Shown here: piece by piece, positions 48,652 to 57,720 of the stretch
Layout of the letters: each line of letters begins with the position of its first letter
Numbering within the stretch: the stretch's first letter is position 1
DNA from: Hyphomicrobiales bacterium
GTDB taxonomy: Bacteria > Pseudomonadota > Alphaproteobacteria > Rhizobiales > Rhizobiaceae
Direction: 5' to 3'
Length of the DNA: 64,000 nucleotides
Assembly (NCBI GenBank): GCA_900469625.1
Contig: UBXV01000042.1
Coordinates: 62,001-126,000 of the forward strand
Made by a program: the position numbers and the translations under genes
The notes under the pieces: generated by a model
Databases searched by the model: none
The model's input: only the letters and a program-made list of their open reading frames with translations
What the model was told of the DNA's origin: nothing

Positions 48652-49887
48652 TCAGCCCGCCGGATTGTGTGGCTTGAACAGCTTTCCGCGTTCGGCGATC
48701 AGGACGAAGCCGATGCCGATCGCTGCAACGGTGAAGTAGCCGGTCGCCAGCGGCGTTGTCGTTCCATCAAAGGCCTGTCCGATGAAGGCGCCGATGACCC
48801 CGCCGCCGATGGTCTGGGTAAAGCCGAGCACCGACGAGGCCGTGCCGGCAACGTGGCCGAGCGGCTCCATCGCCATCGCGTTGAAATTCGACGCAATCAG
48901 CCCGAACTGAAACATCGCCGCGCCATAGAGAACGACGAAGAGCGGGAAGGGCACCGGCCCGTAGTGCGAAGCCAGCATCCACAGGAAGCTCGCAAACGCA
49001 AAGCCGAGCAGCGCCCCGTGCGACAGCGCCCGCATGCCGAAGCGACGAACGAGCTGCGAATTGGTGAAGGACGCCACCGCCATCATGCCGGCAAATGCCG
49101 CGAACACGACCGGGAACCAGAGACCCAGCCCGTAGACGCCGACGAAAATTTGCTGGGCCGAATTGATGAAGCCGAAGAGTGCCCCGAGGATCACCGATGT
49201 CGCCAAGGTGTAGAACAGCGACAGGCGGTTGGTCAGGACGATCTTGAAACCATTGAGGATGACCGACGGCGTGAAAGCCCGGCGATGATCCGGATTCAAT
49301 GTTTCCGGCAGCCGCAACACCACCAATGTCGCCATGACAAAGGCAAACAGCGCGATGACGACAAAGATCATGTGCCATTCGGCAAAGATCATGATCAGCT
49401 GGCCGACACTCGGCGCGATCACCGGCACGATCATGAAAACCATCATGATCAGCGACATCACCTCAGCCATGCGGCGGCCACCATAGACGTCACGAACGAT
49501 CGACACGGTGATGACACGGGTGGCGGCAGCACCTATGCCCTGCACGAAACGCAGCGCAAGCAAGGCGCTGAACGTCGGCACGATGGCGATGGCGACGGCG
49601 CAGAGACCATAGATGCCGAGGCCCGCCAGCAGCGGCGCCCTGCGGCCGAAACGATCCGACAGCGGGCCGAAGAACAGCTGCGCCACGCCCATGCCGATGA
49701 GGTAGGCGGTGATGACGTATTGCCGATGATTCTCGTCGGTGACGCCAAGGCTCGCCCCGATTTCCTGCAGACCCGGCAGCATGATGTCGATCGAGATGGC
49801 ATTGACCGCCATCAGCATCGCCATCAGCGCGATGAACTGAAATTTGCTGAGGCCGGGCAGGGCCACGTCGTCTGTGATGCTCGTCAT
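48652..49887 (-). CDS. MFS drug-efflux protein, Bcr/CflA family (copy A)
   Basis: The 411-residue, 12-helix transporter is clearly paralogous to the next gene: D-I-M-L-P-G-L in helix 1 and GPLSDRFGRRAPLL in loop 2-3. Many mid-protein segments (RFVQGIGAAA, MVVP/IVP-IAPS-GQL) are shared. I use ATG 49887, with AAGGA about 9 bp upstream, rather than the TTG two codons earlier. Together with copy B it forms a two-gene operon, apparently from a local duplication. Confidence 0.9.
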   Translation of the reverse strand: MTSITDDVALPGLSKFQFIALMAMLMAVNAISIDIMLPGLQEIGASLGVTDENHRQYVITAYLIGMGVAQLFFGPLSDRFGRRAPLLAGLGIYGLCAVAIAIVPTFSALLALRFVQGIGAAATRVITVSIVRDVYGGRRMAEVMSLIMMVFMIVPVIAPSVGQLIMIFAEWHMIFVVIALFAFVMATLVVLRLPETLNPDHRRAFTPSVILNGFKIVLTNRLSLFYTLATSVILGALFGFINSAQQIFVGVYGLGLWFPVVFAAFAGMMAVASFTNSQLVRRFGMRALSHGALLGFAFASFLWMLASHYGPVPFPLFVVLYGAAMFQFGLIASNFNAMAMEPLGHVAGTASSVLGFTQTIGGGVIGAFIGQAFDGTTTPLATGYFTVAAIGIGFVLIAERGKLFKPHNPAG

Positions 49888-50225
49888 AGGCAAAATCCTT
49901 GCGGCGCGCCGGGCGCAACCGAAATGGGTCTAGGCCGGAGTTGGTTCCGGAAAGAAGCGACGTCGGCTGGCAAAATGCCGGTCGGCATGTCGAAGGTCGT
50001 TGGGGGGACGGGCCTGGTCCAGCGAAGCGGTGCAGGCAGCGTCCGGTGCGAAGCGAGAGGGACTTTCGGCTAGAAGCAGCAGGGCCAGGCCGGAGCGTGG
50101 GGGGGCGAGAATGCCCATTCAGGCTGCTTATGCCGAATTATCGCGAACGCTTCATGACAGAACGGGGCAGTGTTCCGCCCATAAAAGAACTAGGCAAATT
50201 CGGTGTTCCGGACGGTATTCCGGAA
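49888..50225. other. Intergenic region upstream of the MFS pair
   Basis: About 340 bases with no credible gene. It must contain the promoter of the MFS operon (minus strand), but I see no clear -35/-10 or operator. Confidence 0.4.
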
Positions 50226-50251
50226 GAAAAAAAGGCGGTCGCCCGCCTTTT
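50226..50251 (-). terminator. Rho-independent terminator of grxD
   Basis: The stem AAAGGCGG/CCGCCTTT is followed on the minus strand by a T-rich run (A-run 50226-50233). It ends the purL-bolA-grxD gene string. Confidence 0.85.
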
Positions 50252-50279
50252 CCGATCATATCGGAGTTGGCTATTCGGC

Positions 50280-50618
50280 TTAGGCCGCGGCGCCCTTGAC
50301 CGCGATACCCTGTTCCTGCAGATGCGACTGGAGTTCGCCAGCCTGGAACATTTCGCGCACGATGTCGCAACCGCCGACGAACTCACCCTTCACGTAAAGC
50401 TGCGGGATGGTCGGCCAGCTGGAATAGTCCTTGATACCCTGGCGCAGGTCTGCGTCGGCGAGCACGTTGATGCCCTTGTAGTCGACACCGATGTAATCGA
50501 GAATCTGGACCACCTGACCGGAGAAACCACACTGCGGAAACTGCGGCGTACCCTTCATGAAGAGCACCACGTCGTTGGTCTTGACTTCGTTTGCGATGAA
50601 TTCGTGAATTCCGCTCAT
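50280..50618 (-). CDS. grxD: Monothiol glutaredoxin, Grx4 type
   Basis: This 112-residue protein has the CGFS active site (PQCGFSGQ, about residue 30), with [20 protein letters not shown] for glutathione binding. CGFS glutaredoxins carry a [2Fe-2S] cluster with BolA partners and deliver iron-sulfur clusters or sense iron. A bolA gene lies upstream on the same strand, separated by one small basic ORF, which supports this role. Confidence 0.96.
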   Translation of the reverse strand: MSGIHEFIANEVKTNDVVLFMKGTPQFPQCGFSGQVVQILDYIGVDYKGINVLADADLRQGIKDYSSWPTIPQLYVKGEFVGGCDIVREMFQAGELQSHLQEQGIAVKGAAA

Positions 50619-50752
50619 CTTTTCATCCTTCCTGCGCCGGCTTTAAGGGCCGGATATCCGTTTGGCCTTAGATAGCATGCATATCGGTGATTTTCATCAC
50701 CCAAGTGCAACAAATATTGATGGGCCTCAAGATGTGGTTTTAATACAACTGC

Positions 50753-50992
50753 TCACACCGTCCTGCGCGCCTTGCTGCGGGAACCGGCGGTCCGACGCCG
50801 GCTCACCTGCTTCTTGGCCGGCTTGCCGATGGCGGCTTCCAGGATATCGCCCAGAATGCCGCCTGTCGCCGCCTTGCGAGTCCGGCGCTTGGTACGCTTC
50901 GTCGCGGTCCGCTTGACGCCGGTCTTCTTCAGGATTTCCTTCAGCGCGCTGTCGACGACGCCACTGACCAGTTCCTTGATCAGGTCGGCCAT
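50753..50992 (-). CDS. Small very basic protein
   Basis: This 79-residue protein has an amphipathic N-terminus (ADLIKELVSGVVDSALKEIL) and two clusters of Lys/Arg (GVKRTATKRTKRRTRKAATG and KKQVSRRRTAGSRSKARRTV). These flank a short hydrophobic helix (GGILGDILEAAIG). It resembles small basic nucleic-acid-binding or histone-H1-like proteins, but I cannot name a family. It sits between bolA and grxD, eight bases from bolA, so it is probably co-transcribed. The ribosome site is weak. Confidence 0.7.
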   Translation of the reverse strand: MADLIKELVSGVVDSALKEILKKTGVKRTATKRTKRRTRKAATGGILGDILEAAIGKPAKKQVSRRRTAGSRSKARRTV

Positions 50993-50999
50993 TTCGGCA

Positions 51000-51233
51000 T
51001 CACTCCGGCGCGCTGGTCTGAAGGGCGAGGGCGTGCAGAACGCCGCCCATGTTGCCCTTCAGGGCGTTGTAGACCATCTGGTGCTGCTGCACGCGGGTCT
51101 TGCCGCGAAATGCTTCAGCCACGACTTCGGCGGCATAGTGGTCGCCGTCACCGGCCAGATCGCGGATCGTGACCTTGGCACCGGGAATTCCTGCCTTGAT
51201 CATGTCTTCGATGTCGCCTGGTGCCATGGGCAT
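51000..51233 (-). CDS. bolA: BolA family protein
   Basis: This 77-residue BolA/YrbA-type protein carries GDGDHYAAEVVAEAFRGKTRVQQHQMVYNALKG, with the conserved His ligand and FxGx(S/T)RVxxHxxV motif. It pairs with CGFS glutaredoxins in iron-sulfur trafficking, and a grxD gene lies downstream. ATG 51233 or 51227 are both possible; a longer frame to 51422 is inside purL and rejected. It is 19 bp after purL on the same strand. Confidence 0.93.
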   Translation of the reverse strand: MPMAPGDIEDMIKAGIPGAKVTIRDLAGDGDHYAAEVVAEAFRGKTRVQQHQMVYNALKGNMGGVLHALALQTSAPE

Positions 51234-51252
51234 GATACGCCTACTCCCTTTA

Positions 51253-53493
51253 TTATTCTGCGGCTGCAGCAGCGTTGCTGGAGCCGTCCATGAAGTCAGG
51301 GAACCACGATTCATGGGCCGAGCGCAATTGCTGAATTGCCACGGCGCGCGCTGCACCGAGCTTGACGGCATCGCCACCGGTCTTGCCGATTTGCGGCAGG
51401 GAAACGCCTGCCTTGTCGGCACGGGCGCGAACAGCAGCGACGTTGGCGTCGGCGACTGTCAGCACGTAGCGGCCCTGATCCTCACCGTAGAAAACAGCAA
51501 TCGGATCATGGCCTTCGACGGCATCGACCGTCGCGCCGATATCGGACGCCATCGCCATTTCGGCAACGGCAAGCGCAAGACCGCCCGACGAGCAATCGTG
51601 AACCGATGTCGCCAGACCGTCGACGATGAGTTCGCGAACGAAGTCGCCGACCTTGCGCTCGTGCGCCAGATCAACATGCGGCGCCGGACCGTCCGTGCGG
51701 CCATGAATGTCGCGCATGTAGACCGACTGGGCGATATGCGAACCGAGCCCCTCTGGCGCACCGGCAAGCAGGATCGTTTCGCCGGCGGCGGCAAAACGGA
51801 TGCGCGCCATCTTCGACCAGTCCCTGATCAGGCCGACGCCGCCGATGGTCGGGGTCGGCAGGATGCCCTGGCCGTTGGTCTCGTTGTAGAGCGATACGTT
51901 GCCGGAAACGATCGGGAAATCGAGCGCCGTGCAGGCCTCGCCGATGCCCTTGATGGCATGAACCAGCTGGCTCATGATTTCGGGGCGCTCCGGATTGCCG
52001 AAGTTGAGGTTGTCGGTGGCGGCGAGCGGCAGCGCGCCGGTTGCCGTCAGGTTGCGCCAGCATTCGGCGACGGCCTGCTTGCCGCCCTCGAAAGGATCGG
52101 CCTCGACGTAACGCGGCGTCACGTCGGAGGAGAAGGCCAGCGCCTTTGTCTGGTGGCCCTCGACGCGCACGACGCCGGCGTCACCGCCCGGCAGCTGCAG
52201 CGAGTTGCCCTGGATCAGCGTATCGTACTGTTCGTAGACCCAGCGGCGCGAAGAATTGTTGGCCGAACCGACCAGTTGCACGAGCGCGTCGGCAACATCC
52301 GTCTGCGGGATGTCGTTGGTGGCCAGTGCGGTCGGAACCTTGGCCGGCGTCCAGGGACGGTCATATTCGGGGGCTTCATCGCCCAGTTCCTTGATCGGCA
52401 GGTTCGCGACTTCCTCGCCCTGGTGCAGGATGCGGAAGCGCAGGTCGTCGGTTGTCTTGCCGACGATCGCGAAATCGAGGCCCCACTTGACGAAGATCGC
52501 CTTTGCGACCTCTTCCTTCGCCGGCTCCAGCACCATGAGCATGCGCTCCTGGCTCTCCGACAGCATCATTTCATACGCCGTCATGCTCTCTTCGCGCACC
52601 GGCACGGTGTCGAGGTTCAGCTCGATGCCGAGGTCGCCCTTGGCGCCCATTTCGACGGCCGAGCAGGTGAGGCCGGCGGCACCCATGTCCTGGATGGCGA
52701 TGACGGCACCCGTCTGCATCAGCTCGAGGCAGGCCTCCAGCAGGCATTTTTCGGTGAAGGGGTCGCCGACCTGCACGGTCGGGCGCTTTTCCTCGATCGA
52801 TTCGTCGAACTCGGCCGATGCCATTGTGGCGCCACCGACACCGTCACGGCCGGTCTTGGCGCCGAGATAGACGACGGGCAGGCCGACGCCTTCGGCCTTG
52901 GAGTAGAAGATCGCGTCGCTCTTGGCGAGACCTGCGGCAAAGGCGTTGACGAGGATGTTGCCGTTGTAGCGCGCGTCGAACTCGACTTCGCCGCCGACAG
53001 TCGGAACGCCGAAGGAATTGCCATAGCCGCCGACGCCGGCGACGACGCCGGAAACGAGGTGGCGGGTCTTCGGGTGATCCGGCGCGCCGAAGCGCAACGC
53101 GTTCATCGCCGCGACCGGACGGGCGCCCATGGTGAAGACATCGCGCAGGATGCCGCCGACGCCGGTCGCTGCCCCCTGGTAGGGCTCGATATAGGACGGG
53201 TGGTTGTGGCTCTCCATCTTGAAGACGATGCAGTCGCCATCGTCGATGTCGACGACCCCTGCGTTTTCACCCGGACCCTGGATGACGCGCGGCCCCTTGG
53301 TCGGCAGCGTGCGCAGCCACTTCTTCGAAGACTTGTAGGAGCAGTGCTCGTTCCACATCGCCGAGAAGATGCCGAGCTCGGTAAAGGTCGGCTCGCGACC
53401 GATCAGGCCGAGAATGCGCTCGTATTCATCGGGCTTGAGCCCGTGCGAGGCGATGAGTTCCGGGGTGATGGGGCGAGTGTTGGAAATCGTCAT
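51253..53493 (-). CDS. purL: Phosphoribosylformylglycinamidine synthase subunit PurL
   Basis: The 746-residue small-type PurL is the synthetase subunit that works with PurS and PurQ, both encoded further down on the same strand at 57721-58831. Motifs include [35 protein letters not shown] and [10 protein letters not shown]. The second half has GNVSLYNET and [17 protein letters not shown] 53493 gives the usual N-terminus. bolA follows after 19 bp. Confidence 0.97.
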   Translation of the reverse strand: MTISNTRPITPELIASHGLKPDEYERILGLIGREPTFTELGIFSAMWNEHCSYKSSKKWLRTLPTKGPRVIQGPGENAGVVDIDDGDCIVFKMESHNHPSYIEPYQGAATGVGGILRDVFTMGARPVAAMNALRFGAPDHPKTRHLVSGVVAGVGGYGNSFGVPTVGGEVEFDARYNGNILVNAFAAGLAKSDAIFYSKAEGVGLPVVYLGAKTGRDGVGGATMASAEFDESIEEKRPTVQVGDPFTEKCLLEACLELMQTGAVIAIQDMGAAGLTCSAVEMGAKGDLGIELNLDTVPVREESMTAYEMMLSESQERMLMVLEPAKEEVAKAIFVKWGLDFAIVGKTTDDLRFRILHQGEEVANLPIKELGDEAPEYDRPWTPAKVPTALATNDIPQTDVADALVQLVGSANNSSRRWVYEQYDTLIQGNSLQLPGGDAGVVRVEGHQTKALAFSSDVTPRYVEADPFEGGKQAVAECWRNLTATGALPLAATDNLNFGNPERPEIMSQLVHAIKGIGEACTALDFPIVSGNVSLYNETNGQGILPTPTIGGVGLIRDWSKMARIRFAAAGETILLAGAPEGLGSHIAQSVYMRDIHGRTDGPAPHVDLAHERKVGDFVRELIVDGLATSVHDCSSGGLALAVAEMAMASDIGATVDAVEGHDPIAVFYGEDQGRYVLTVADANVAAVRARADKAGVSLPQIGKTGGDAVKLGAARAVAIQQLRSAHESWFPDFMDGSSNAAAAAE

Positions 53494-53956
53494 CGTCGAC
53501 CGTCAAATCCTTCGGGCGGCGCGCAATCCTTCCACGGGATATGGCGCGTGCGAACCGCAACAGACACAGGGGGCGCTTTGCGGCTTCTTTAGCGTATGCT
53601 GCGCCGCGGCGCGACAGAAAAATACGGCCGATCAACAACGGTTGCGGCGGGCACGCAGCGGTAAGACTGGCTCCCTGACCCGCGGCACCAGAACATGCTT
53701 GCCAAGGGCAAGGTGGCTCCATGTGGCCGCCTGTGCGCCCGTCTTCACGAAAGGATGCGTCAATCCCTGCGATCGAATGCCACCACGGAACAGATTTCAC
53801 GCCACGGCTGCTGCCGCTACACGCCTTTACGCGATGTTAAGGTGCGCACCCTAAGGTTGCATACACGAAATAAACCCGCTCACCGTTTCGAACATGAAGC
53901 TCGAACCCGCGGACTTCCCCGACAATGAAGCGGCGGTGGAAGCATGAGAAACGACC
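53494..53956. other. Divergent intergenic region purL / unknown gene
   Basis: About 460 bases. Open frames here have no family resemblance and no good ribosome sites. It probably carries the purL promoter and the promoter of the gene at 53957; I see no clear regulatory box. Confidence 0.4.
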
Positions 53957-54673
53957 GTGACATCCATCGCCTCCACGAACAACGCAGCTCTCTTGATTCT
54001 GCAGCAAGTTCGGCCTCCTGCAACCCACGAAAACGGCCCTCAGAAGAGCGCGACCGACGAAATTGCCGCGATCATCAACAGGGTCGCAGGCGGCGATAGC
54101 CCGGTGAAGACACAAGCCGCGTCCCAGATCACCAGCAGCCTCCTGGACGTGAAGCAGGCCAATGACGACATCGTCGCGGATGCGCTGAAATTCCTCGATT
54201 CGGACGGCTTCAAGTCCAGCGACCCAGGCGTAAAGGACACGCTAAAGTCGCTCATTGCCCAGGATGGCGGTGGCTTTGCGGGACTGGTGAAGGCGGAAAA
54301 AGCGAAAAACTCTCGGCTGGCTGACGAAAACGCAATCACGAATGCCATTATGAAAATGATCAAGGGGAACCGCGACAGGTTCACCGATGATGAAATCGTC
54401 ATGGGTTTCCGCTACTCGAACGGTTCGTCGAACATAACCAGCATTGACGACAAAACCGGCAATAGCACCCACAGAGCCTTGTGGGCACGTCACACCGCAG
54501 CCCAGGACGAAGCGACTGCCACGCTGAAGGAGTTCCTCGAGGTCGCCAAGGACCCGACGAAGCCGAACAATTTTGACGGCAGCAGGTTGAAGACCACCCT
54601 GTTAGCGACGCTTGCCGCGGGCGCGGAACTCGGAGCTTGGGGTGACAGGTGGCAGCAAGCCTTTGGTTTCTAG
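53957..54673 (+). CDS. Unknown protein with flagellin-like N-terminal start
   Basis: This 238-residue protein matches no family I recognise. The N-terminus (MTSIASTNNAALLILQQV) resembles the first residues of rhizobial flagellins, but the rest does not. The middle is mostly helical and polar; the C-terminus is LAAGAELGAWGDRWQQAFGF. It has no signal peptide, membrane helix or cysteine. Translation would start at GTG 53957 with a poor ribosome site, so the exact start is uncertain. It is convergent with a PagL-like gene. Confidence 0.65.
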   Translation: MTSIASTNNAALLILQQVRPPATHENGPQKSATDEIAAIINRVAGGDSPVKTQAASQITSSLLDVKQANDDIVADALKFLDSDGFKSSDPGVKDTLKSLIAQDGGGFAGLVKAEKAKNSRLADENAITNAIMKMIKGNRDRFTDDEIVMGFRYSNGSSNITSIDDKTGNSTHRALWARHTAAQDEATATLKEFLEVAKDPTKPNNFDGSRLKTTLLATLAAGAELGAWGDRWQQAFGF

Positions 54674-54719
54674 CGCATCTCAAACATCGATGGCCAAAGC
54701 GCTGCGTGAGCACCCAAGC

Positions 54720-55301
54720 TTAGAACTTGTAGCCGAGGGCGAGGCCCGCGCGTGTCAGGCCATCGTTGGGACCATCGCAAAGTTCCGCATGCGAGGCATG
54801 CTCGACCGTTGCCGACAGGTTCCAATGCTCGTCAAACCGGTAGCCGGCCGCGGCATATTCGCGGAACAGCAGACGGCAACCGAGCTTCGGTCCGGATGTG
54901 CCGTCAGCGTGGAGGTCACCGTCATGGACCGTTCCGCCGGCGCCGAGCTCGACGAAAAACTGCTTCGTCACGTCGAAGGTCCAGCTCAATCCGCCAAAGA
55001 CTTCGTTGGCGCCATGCGACGATGTGGCGATGGCAGCCCCCGCATGAATGCGCGGCCGCAACAATTTCTCGCCAAGATCCTTGGCACTGTCGGCGCCGAG
55101 CGGATCCAGAAAGACGGTGACAGAGGGAAAGACGCCATGCTCGCGCTTGTCGCCGTTGCTGATCGAGGCCGTCGTCCCGAAGCGCATCTCGTCGAAGACG
55201 CCGCCTGCGGCAGCGGCGGGGACGGCCTGAAGCATACCGGCGACAACAAGCGGCACTGCCGCCAGGCGGCGCAGGGGCCGAAGAAAAAGCAATGATGGCA
55301 T
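54720..55301 (-). CDS. PagL-like acyloxyacyl hydrolase (lipid A 3-O-deacylase family)
   Basis: The 193-residue product has a signal peptide (about residues 1-32, cut near AAAAGG) and an eight-strand outer-membrane beta-barrel pattern with an aromatic C-terminus (LALGYKF). The segment VEHASHAELCDGPNDG contains the His-x-Ser pair and the PNDG of PagL. PagL removes the 3-O-acyl chain of lipid A and so tunes the outer membrane. It is a single gene. Homology is judged from motif and layout only. Confidence 0.8.
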   Translation of the reverse strand: MPSLLFLRPLRRLAAVPLVVAGMLQAVPAAAAGGVFDEMRFGTTASISNGDKREHGVFPSVTVFLDPLGADSAKDLGEKLLRPRIHAGAAIATSSHGANEVFGGLSWTFDVTKQFFVELGAGGTVHDGDLHADGTSGPKLGCRLLFREYAAAGYRFDEHWNLSATVEHASHAELCDGPNDGLTRAGLALGYKF

Positions 55302-55391
55302 ACCGGTTCCTTGAGGCGAATCGATCTACGCAAAACTGCTGAAACATATGATGCTCAGCCTTGCGCGAAAGTCACCCCGCGGATCCAGCGA

Positions 55392-56810
55392 TCACTCGAA
55401 ACTATCGTATCCCGCCCGCCCACTGTCGAGCAGGCGCCTCAGCGTCTGGAAGCCGCGACGCACTTCGGCCCGATCGGAGGGGGACGAAAAGCCGATGCGG
55501 ATGCGGTGAAAGACGCGGTCGGCGCGACCGGCCTTGAACTCGTCCTCGTCGTCGACAAGCACGCCTTCCTGTAGCGCTGCCTGCTTGAAGGTTCCAGACA
55601 GCCACGGCTCCGGCAGCTTCATCCAGAGGAAGGGCACGCAGGGGTGGGAGCTGAAGTCGATGCCATCGAACACTTCACGGGCGATCGCTTCGCGCGCCCT
55701 TATCTCCTCGATGCCCTTGGCTCTCAAAATGCTGGCCGAACCCGAAAGGACCAGCCGCGCGCACAGTTCCGCCAGGATGAACGGCAAGCCGCCGCTGACC
55801 ATCTTGTGTGCGATGCGGATGCGCTGGCTGAAATGCGGCGGGCAGGCGACCCAGCCACCGCGCACGCCTGCCGCGACCGACTTCGAAAGACCGCCAACCA
55901 GAAAGGTGCGCTCGGGTGCAAGCTCTGCCAGGGGCGGCAGGGGGTCGCTGGTCATGGCGCCGTAAAGATCGTCCTCGACCAGCCAGACGCCATATTTGCG
56001 GGCGATGTCGGCAATCGCCTGACGTCGCGCAAGCGGCATGACGGCAACGGTCGGGTTTTGCGCACTCGGCATCAGGAAGGCGAGCTTGGGATGCTGCTGC
56101 GCGCAGACCCGCTCGAAGTCCTCCGGGATGAGCCCGAATTCGTCCGACTCCATCAGAGTGGTGCGCCGCCCGATCAACCCGGCGCTGCGGCTGACCTGGG
56201 AATAGGTCAAGGTCTCGAAAGCGATACGATCGCCCGGCGACGTGACGGCCGCGATCACGGCGATGACGGCGGCGTGTGCACCCAATGTCGGCACGATCGT
56301 CTCGGGAGAGGGACGAAAGCCTCCGCGCGCCAGCCACTGGCAACCGGCCTCGAACCAGTGGTCCGGGAAGTTGCGGGCGTAGCTCGCGATGTCGGCGTGG
56401 TGATCGCGGCTGATTTCGCTCAGCAATTCGCTCAGGACGAAGCCCTGGCCAATATCCGGTGCCGCCGTGCTGTCGAAGCGCAGCTTGCCAGCCGGCGCGA
56501 TCAGCGGCCGGGTCCCGGCCAGCGTCGTGGTCAATGGGTCGGCCTGTTCCGGCGGGCGGCTCTCCTGGTGGTCGAGCACATAGGTTCCGCGCCCGACTTC
56601 GCCGCTGACGAGGCCACGTTCGCGCACCATATTGTAGGCGCGTCCAATGGTGCCAATGGTGACACCAATGTCATAGGCGAGATTGCGTTGCGGCGGCAAT
56701 TTTGCGCCGACGGGCAGGGCGCCGTCGCCAATTGCCTGTTCGATCTGGTCAGCAATCCGCGCGTAAAGCGGACCATGACCCTGCTGAATGTCCGGGAGCC
56801 AATTTGTCAT
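55392..56810 (-). CDS. MocR-type (GntR/aminotransferase) transcriptional regulator
   Basis: The 472-residue protein has an N-terminal GntR winged helix (GPLYARIADQIEQAIGDGALPVGAKLPPQRNLA). It is fused to a fold-type I aminotransferase-like domain (about residues 110-470) with the PLP lysine in GGLSKSVAAGVRGGW. MocR proteins use PLP or amino compounds as effectors. The start codon overlaps a palindromic operator and has no Shine-Dalgarno site. The divergent DUF1127 gene is the nearest candidate target besides itself. Confidence 0.92.
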   Translation of the reverse strand: MTNWLPDIQQGHGPLYARIADQIEQAIGDGALPVGAKLPPQRNLAYDIGVTIGTIGRAYNMVRERGLVSGEVGRGTYVLDHQESRPPEQADPLTTTLAGTRPLIAPAGKLRFDSTAAPDIGQGFVLSELLSEISRDHHADIASYARNFPDHWFEAGCQWLARGGFRPSPETIVPTLGAHAAVIAVIAAVTSPGDRIAFETLTYSQVSRSAGLIGRRTTLMESDEFGLIPEDFERVCAQQHPKLAFLMPSAQNPTVAVMPLARRQAIADIARKYGVWLVEDDLYGAMTSDPLPPLAELAPERTFLVGGLSKSVAAGVRGGWVACPPHFSQRIRIAHKMVSGGLPFILAELCARLVLSGSASILRAKGIEEIRAREAIAREVFDGIDFSSHPCVPFLWMKLPEPWLSGTFKQAALQEGVLVDDEDEFKAGRADRVFHRIRIGFSSPSDRAEVRRGFQTLRRLLDSGRAGYDSFE

Positions 56811-56818
56811 AGTGACAA
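56804..56818. promoter_or_regulatory. Palindromic operator overlapping the mocR-type start codon
   Basis: TTGTCA-TAG-TGACAA is a 6-bp inverted repeat that includes the regulator start codon and can also form a -35 (TTGTCA) for the divergent gene. Two direct repeats of ATGTCAAT at 56842-56849 and 56866-56873, 24 bp apart, share the same TGTCA core. Inverted plus direct repeats are typical of MocR binding regions. Confidence 0.5.
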
Positions 56819-56892
56819 TTATCTAGATTACAGCGTCAAATATGTCAATTAACACCGATGCAATGATGTCAATCGATGCATTGGAGCAGACA

Positions 56893-57147
56893 ATGAGTAC
56901 AATAGATACAATTTGCTCAGGGGCCGTCGAAAAACCCACCCGTGCACGGCGCAAGGTCGGGTTCGACGTCGAATTTTCGGGCCGCGCGACGGGTGTCCTG
57001 CACCAGTTATGGCGGTTCTATTGCGTGCTGGCTGCAAAGAGGCGCAGCCGTCTGGCGCTCGAGGAGATGAGCGACTGGCAACTCTGCGATATCGGCGTCT
57101 CTGAAAAGGATGCGCGACGGGAATCGTCGGTGCCGTTCTGGCGATAG
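56893..57147 (+). CDS. DUF1127 (YjiS-like) small protein
   Basis: This 84-residue protein ends with the DUF1127 signature LALEEMSDWQLCDIGVSEKDARRESSVPFWR, where Leu, Asp, Leu, Asp-Ile-Gly and Arg are conserved. DUF1127 proteins are small Arg-rich regulators, implicated in RNA binding and phosphate/carbon metabolism in Agrobacterium. ATG 56893 has TTGGAG 8 bp upstream; an in-frame ATG at 56842 lies within the operator repeats. It is divergent from the MocR regulator. Confidence 0.85.
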   Translation: MSTIDTICSGAVEKPTRARRKVGFDVEFSGRATGVLHQLWRFYCVLAAKRRSRLALEEMSDWQLCDIGVSEKDARRESSVPFWR

Positions 57148-57194
57148 CGCGTCCAGGGACGCCGATTCCCGCTCGCCTTGCGCAAGGCAATGCC

Positions 57195-57239
57195 CAAAAA
57201 CAAATCAGGCGCTGCAGGTGTCAAACCCACAGCGCCTGA
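57195..57239 (-). terminator. Rho-independent terminator of the lipoprotein gene
   Basis: A 9-bp perfect stem (CAGGCGCTG/CAGCGCCTG) with a 15-nt loop is followed on the minus strand by ATTTGTTTTT. It lies just after the lipoprotein stop at 57258. Confidence 0.7.
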
Positions 57240-57257
57240 CTTCAATTGGCTGTTTGA

Positions 57258-57665
57258 TTAGTTGCAGCCCTGGCCGCCAGCGGCCCAGCGCCGGATATCC
57301 GCACTCATGCGCGTACCGACCGGTTCGTTCATGAGCGGTCCGAACGCTTGCAGTCGCGCTGGCTGGCCTTCCGCCTGAACCACGGCCAATGGACGCGCCT
57401 CGGGCGACTTGCGCGGCACGATCAGGATACGCGGACGGCCGGAGAAGGAATTGAGTTCGGGCGCAAGCCGGTAATTCTTGAAGGCCGCATCGCCTGACTT
57501 GAACCAGCAGCTGTTGGCGCCAAGCGCAACGCGCTCCATCGTCGGCAGCGCTGCCGAGCTTGCGGTCGGCGCAGGCGGGCGCGGCGATTGGCATGAAGCC
57601 AGGAATGCCACGGCAAAAACCGTGCAAGCGGGGCCGATCAGGCGTCCAGAGAAGATTGAAGGCAT
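57258..57665 (-). CDS. Putative lipoprotein
   Basis: This 135-residue protein has a lipoprotein signal peptide (FAVAFLASC, acylated Cys about residue 25). The mature domain of about 110 residues contains two further cysteines (ANSCWFK and the penultimate C in QGCN) that could pair. I recognise no family. It lies 56 bp downstream of purQ on the same strand but has its own terminator. A periplasmic, membrane-anchored location is inferred. Confidence 0.8.
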   Translation of the reverse strand: MPSIFSGRLIGPACTVFAVAFLASCQSPRPPAPTASSAALPTMERVALGANSCWFKSGDAAFKNYRLAPELNSFSGRPRILIVPRKSPEARPLAVVQAEGQPARLQAFGPLMNEPVGTRMSADIRRWAAGGQGCN

Positions 57666-57720
57666 CGACGGTCTCGCTTGCGTTGAGGGAATGGTCGAAT
57701 GCCTTCTATCAGCGTCTGGG

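Noticed and set aside
51169-53592. An 807-codon plus-strand frame opposite purL
   Set aside because: It is an antisense shadow; purL on the minus strand has all family motifs.
57206-57238. The hairpin after the DUF1127 gene as its own plus-strand terminator
   Set aside because: The T-rich tail is present only on the minus strand, so it fits the lipoprotein gene instead.
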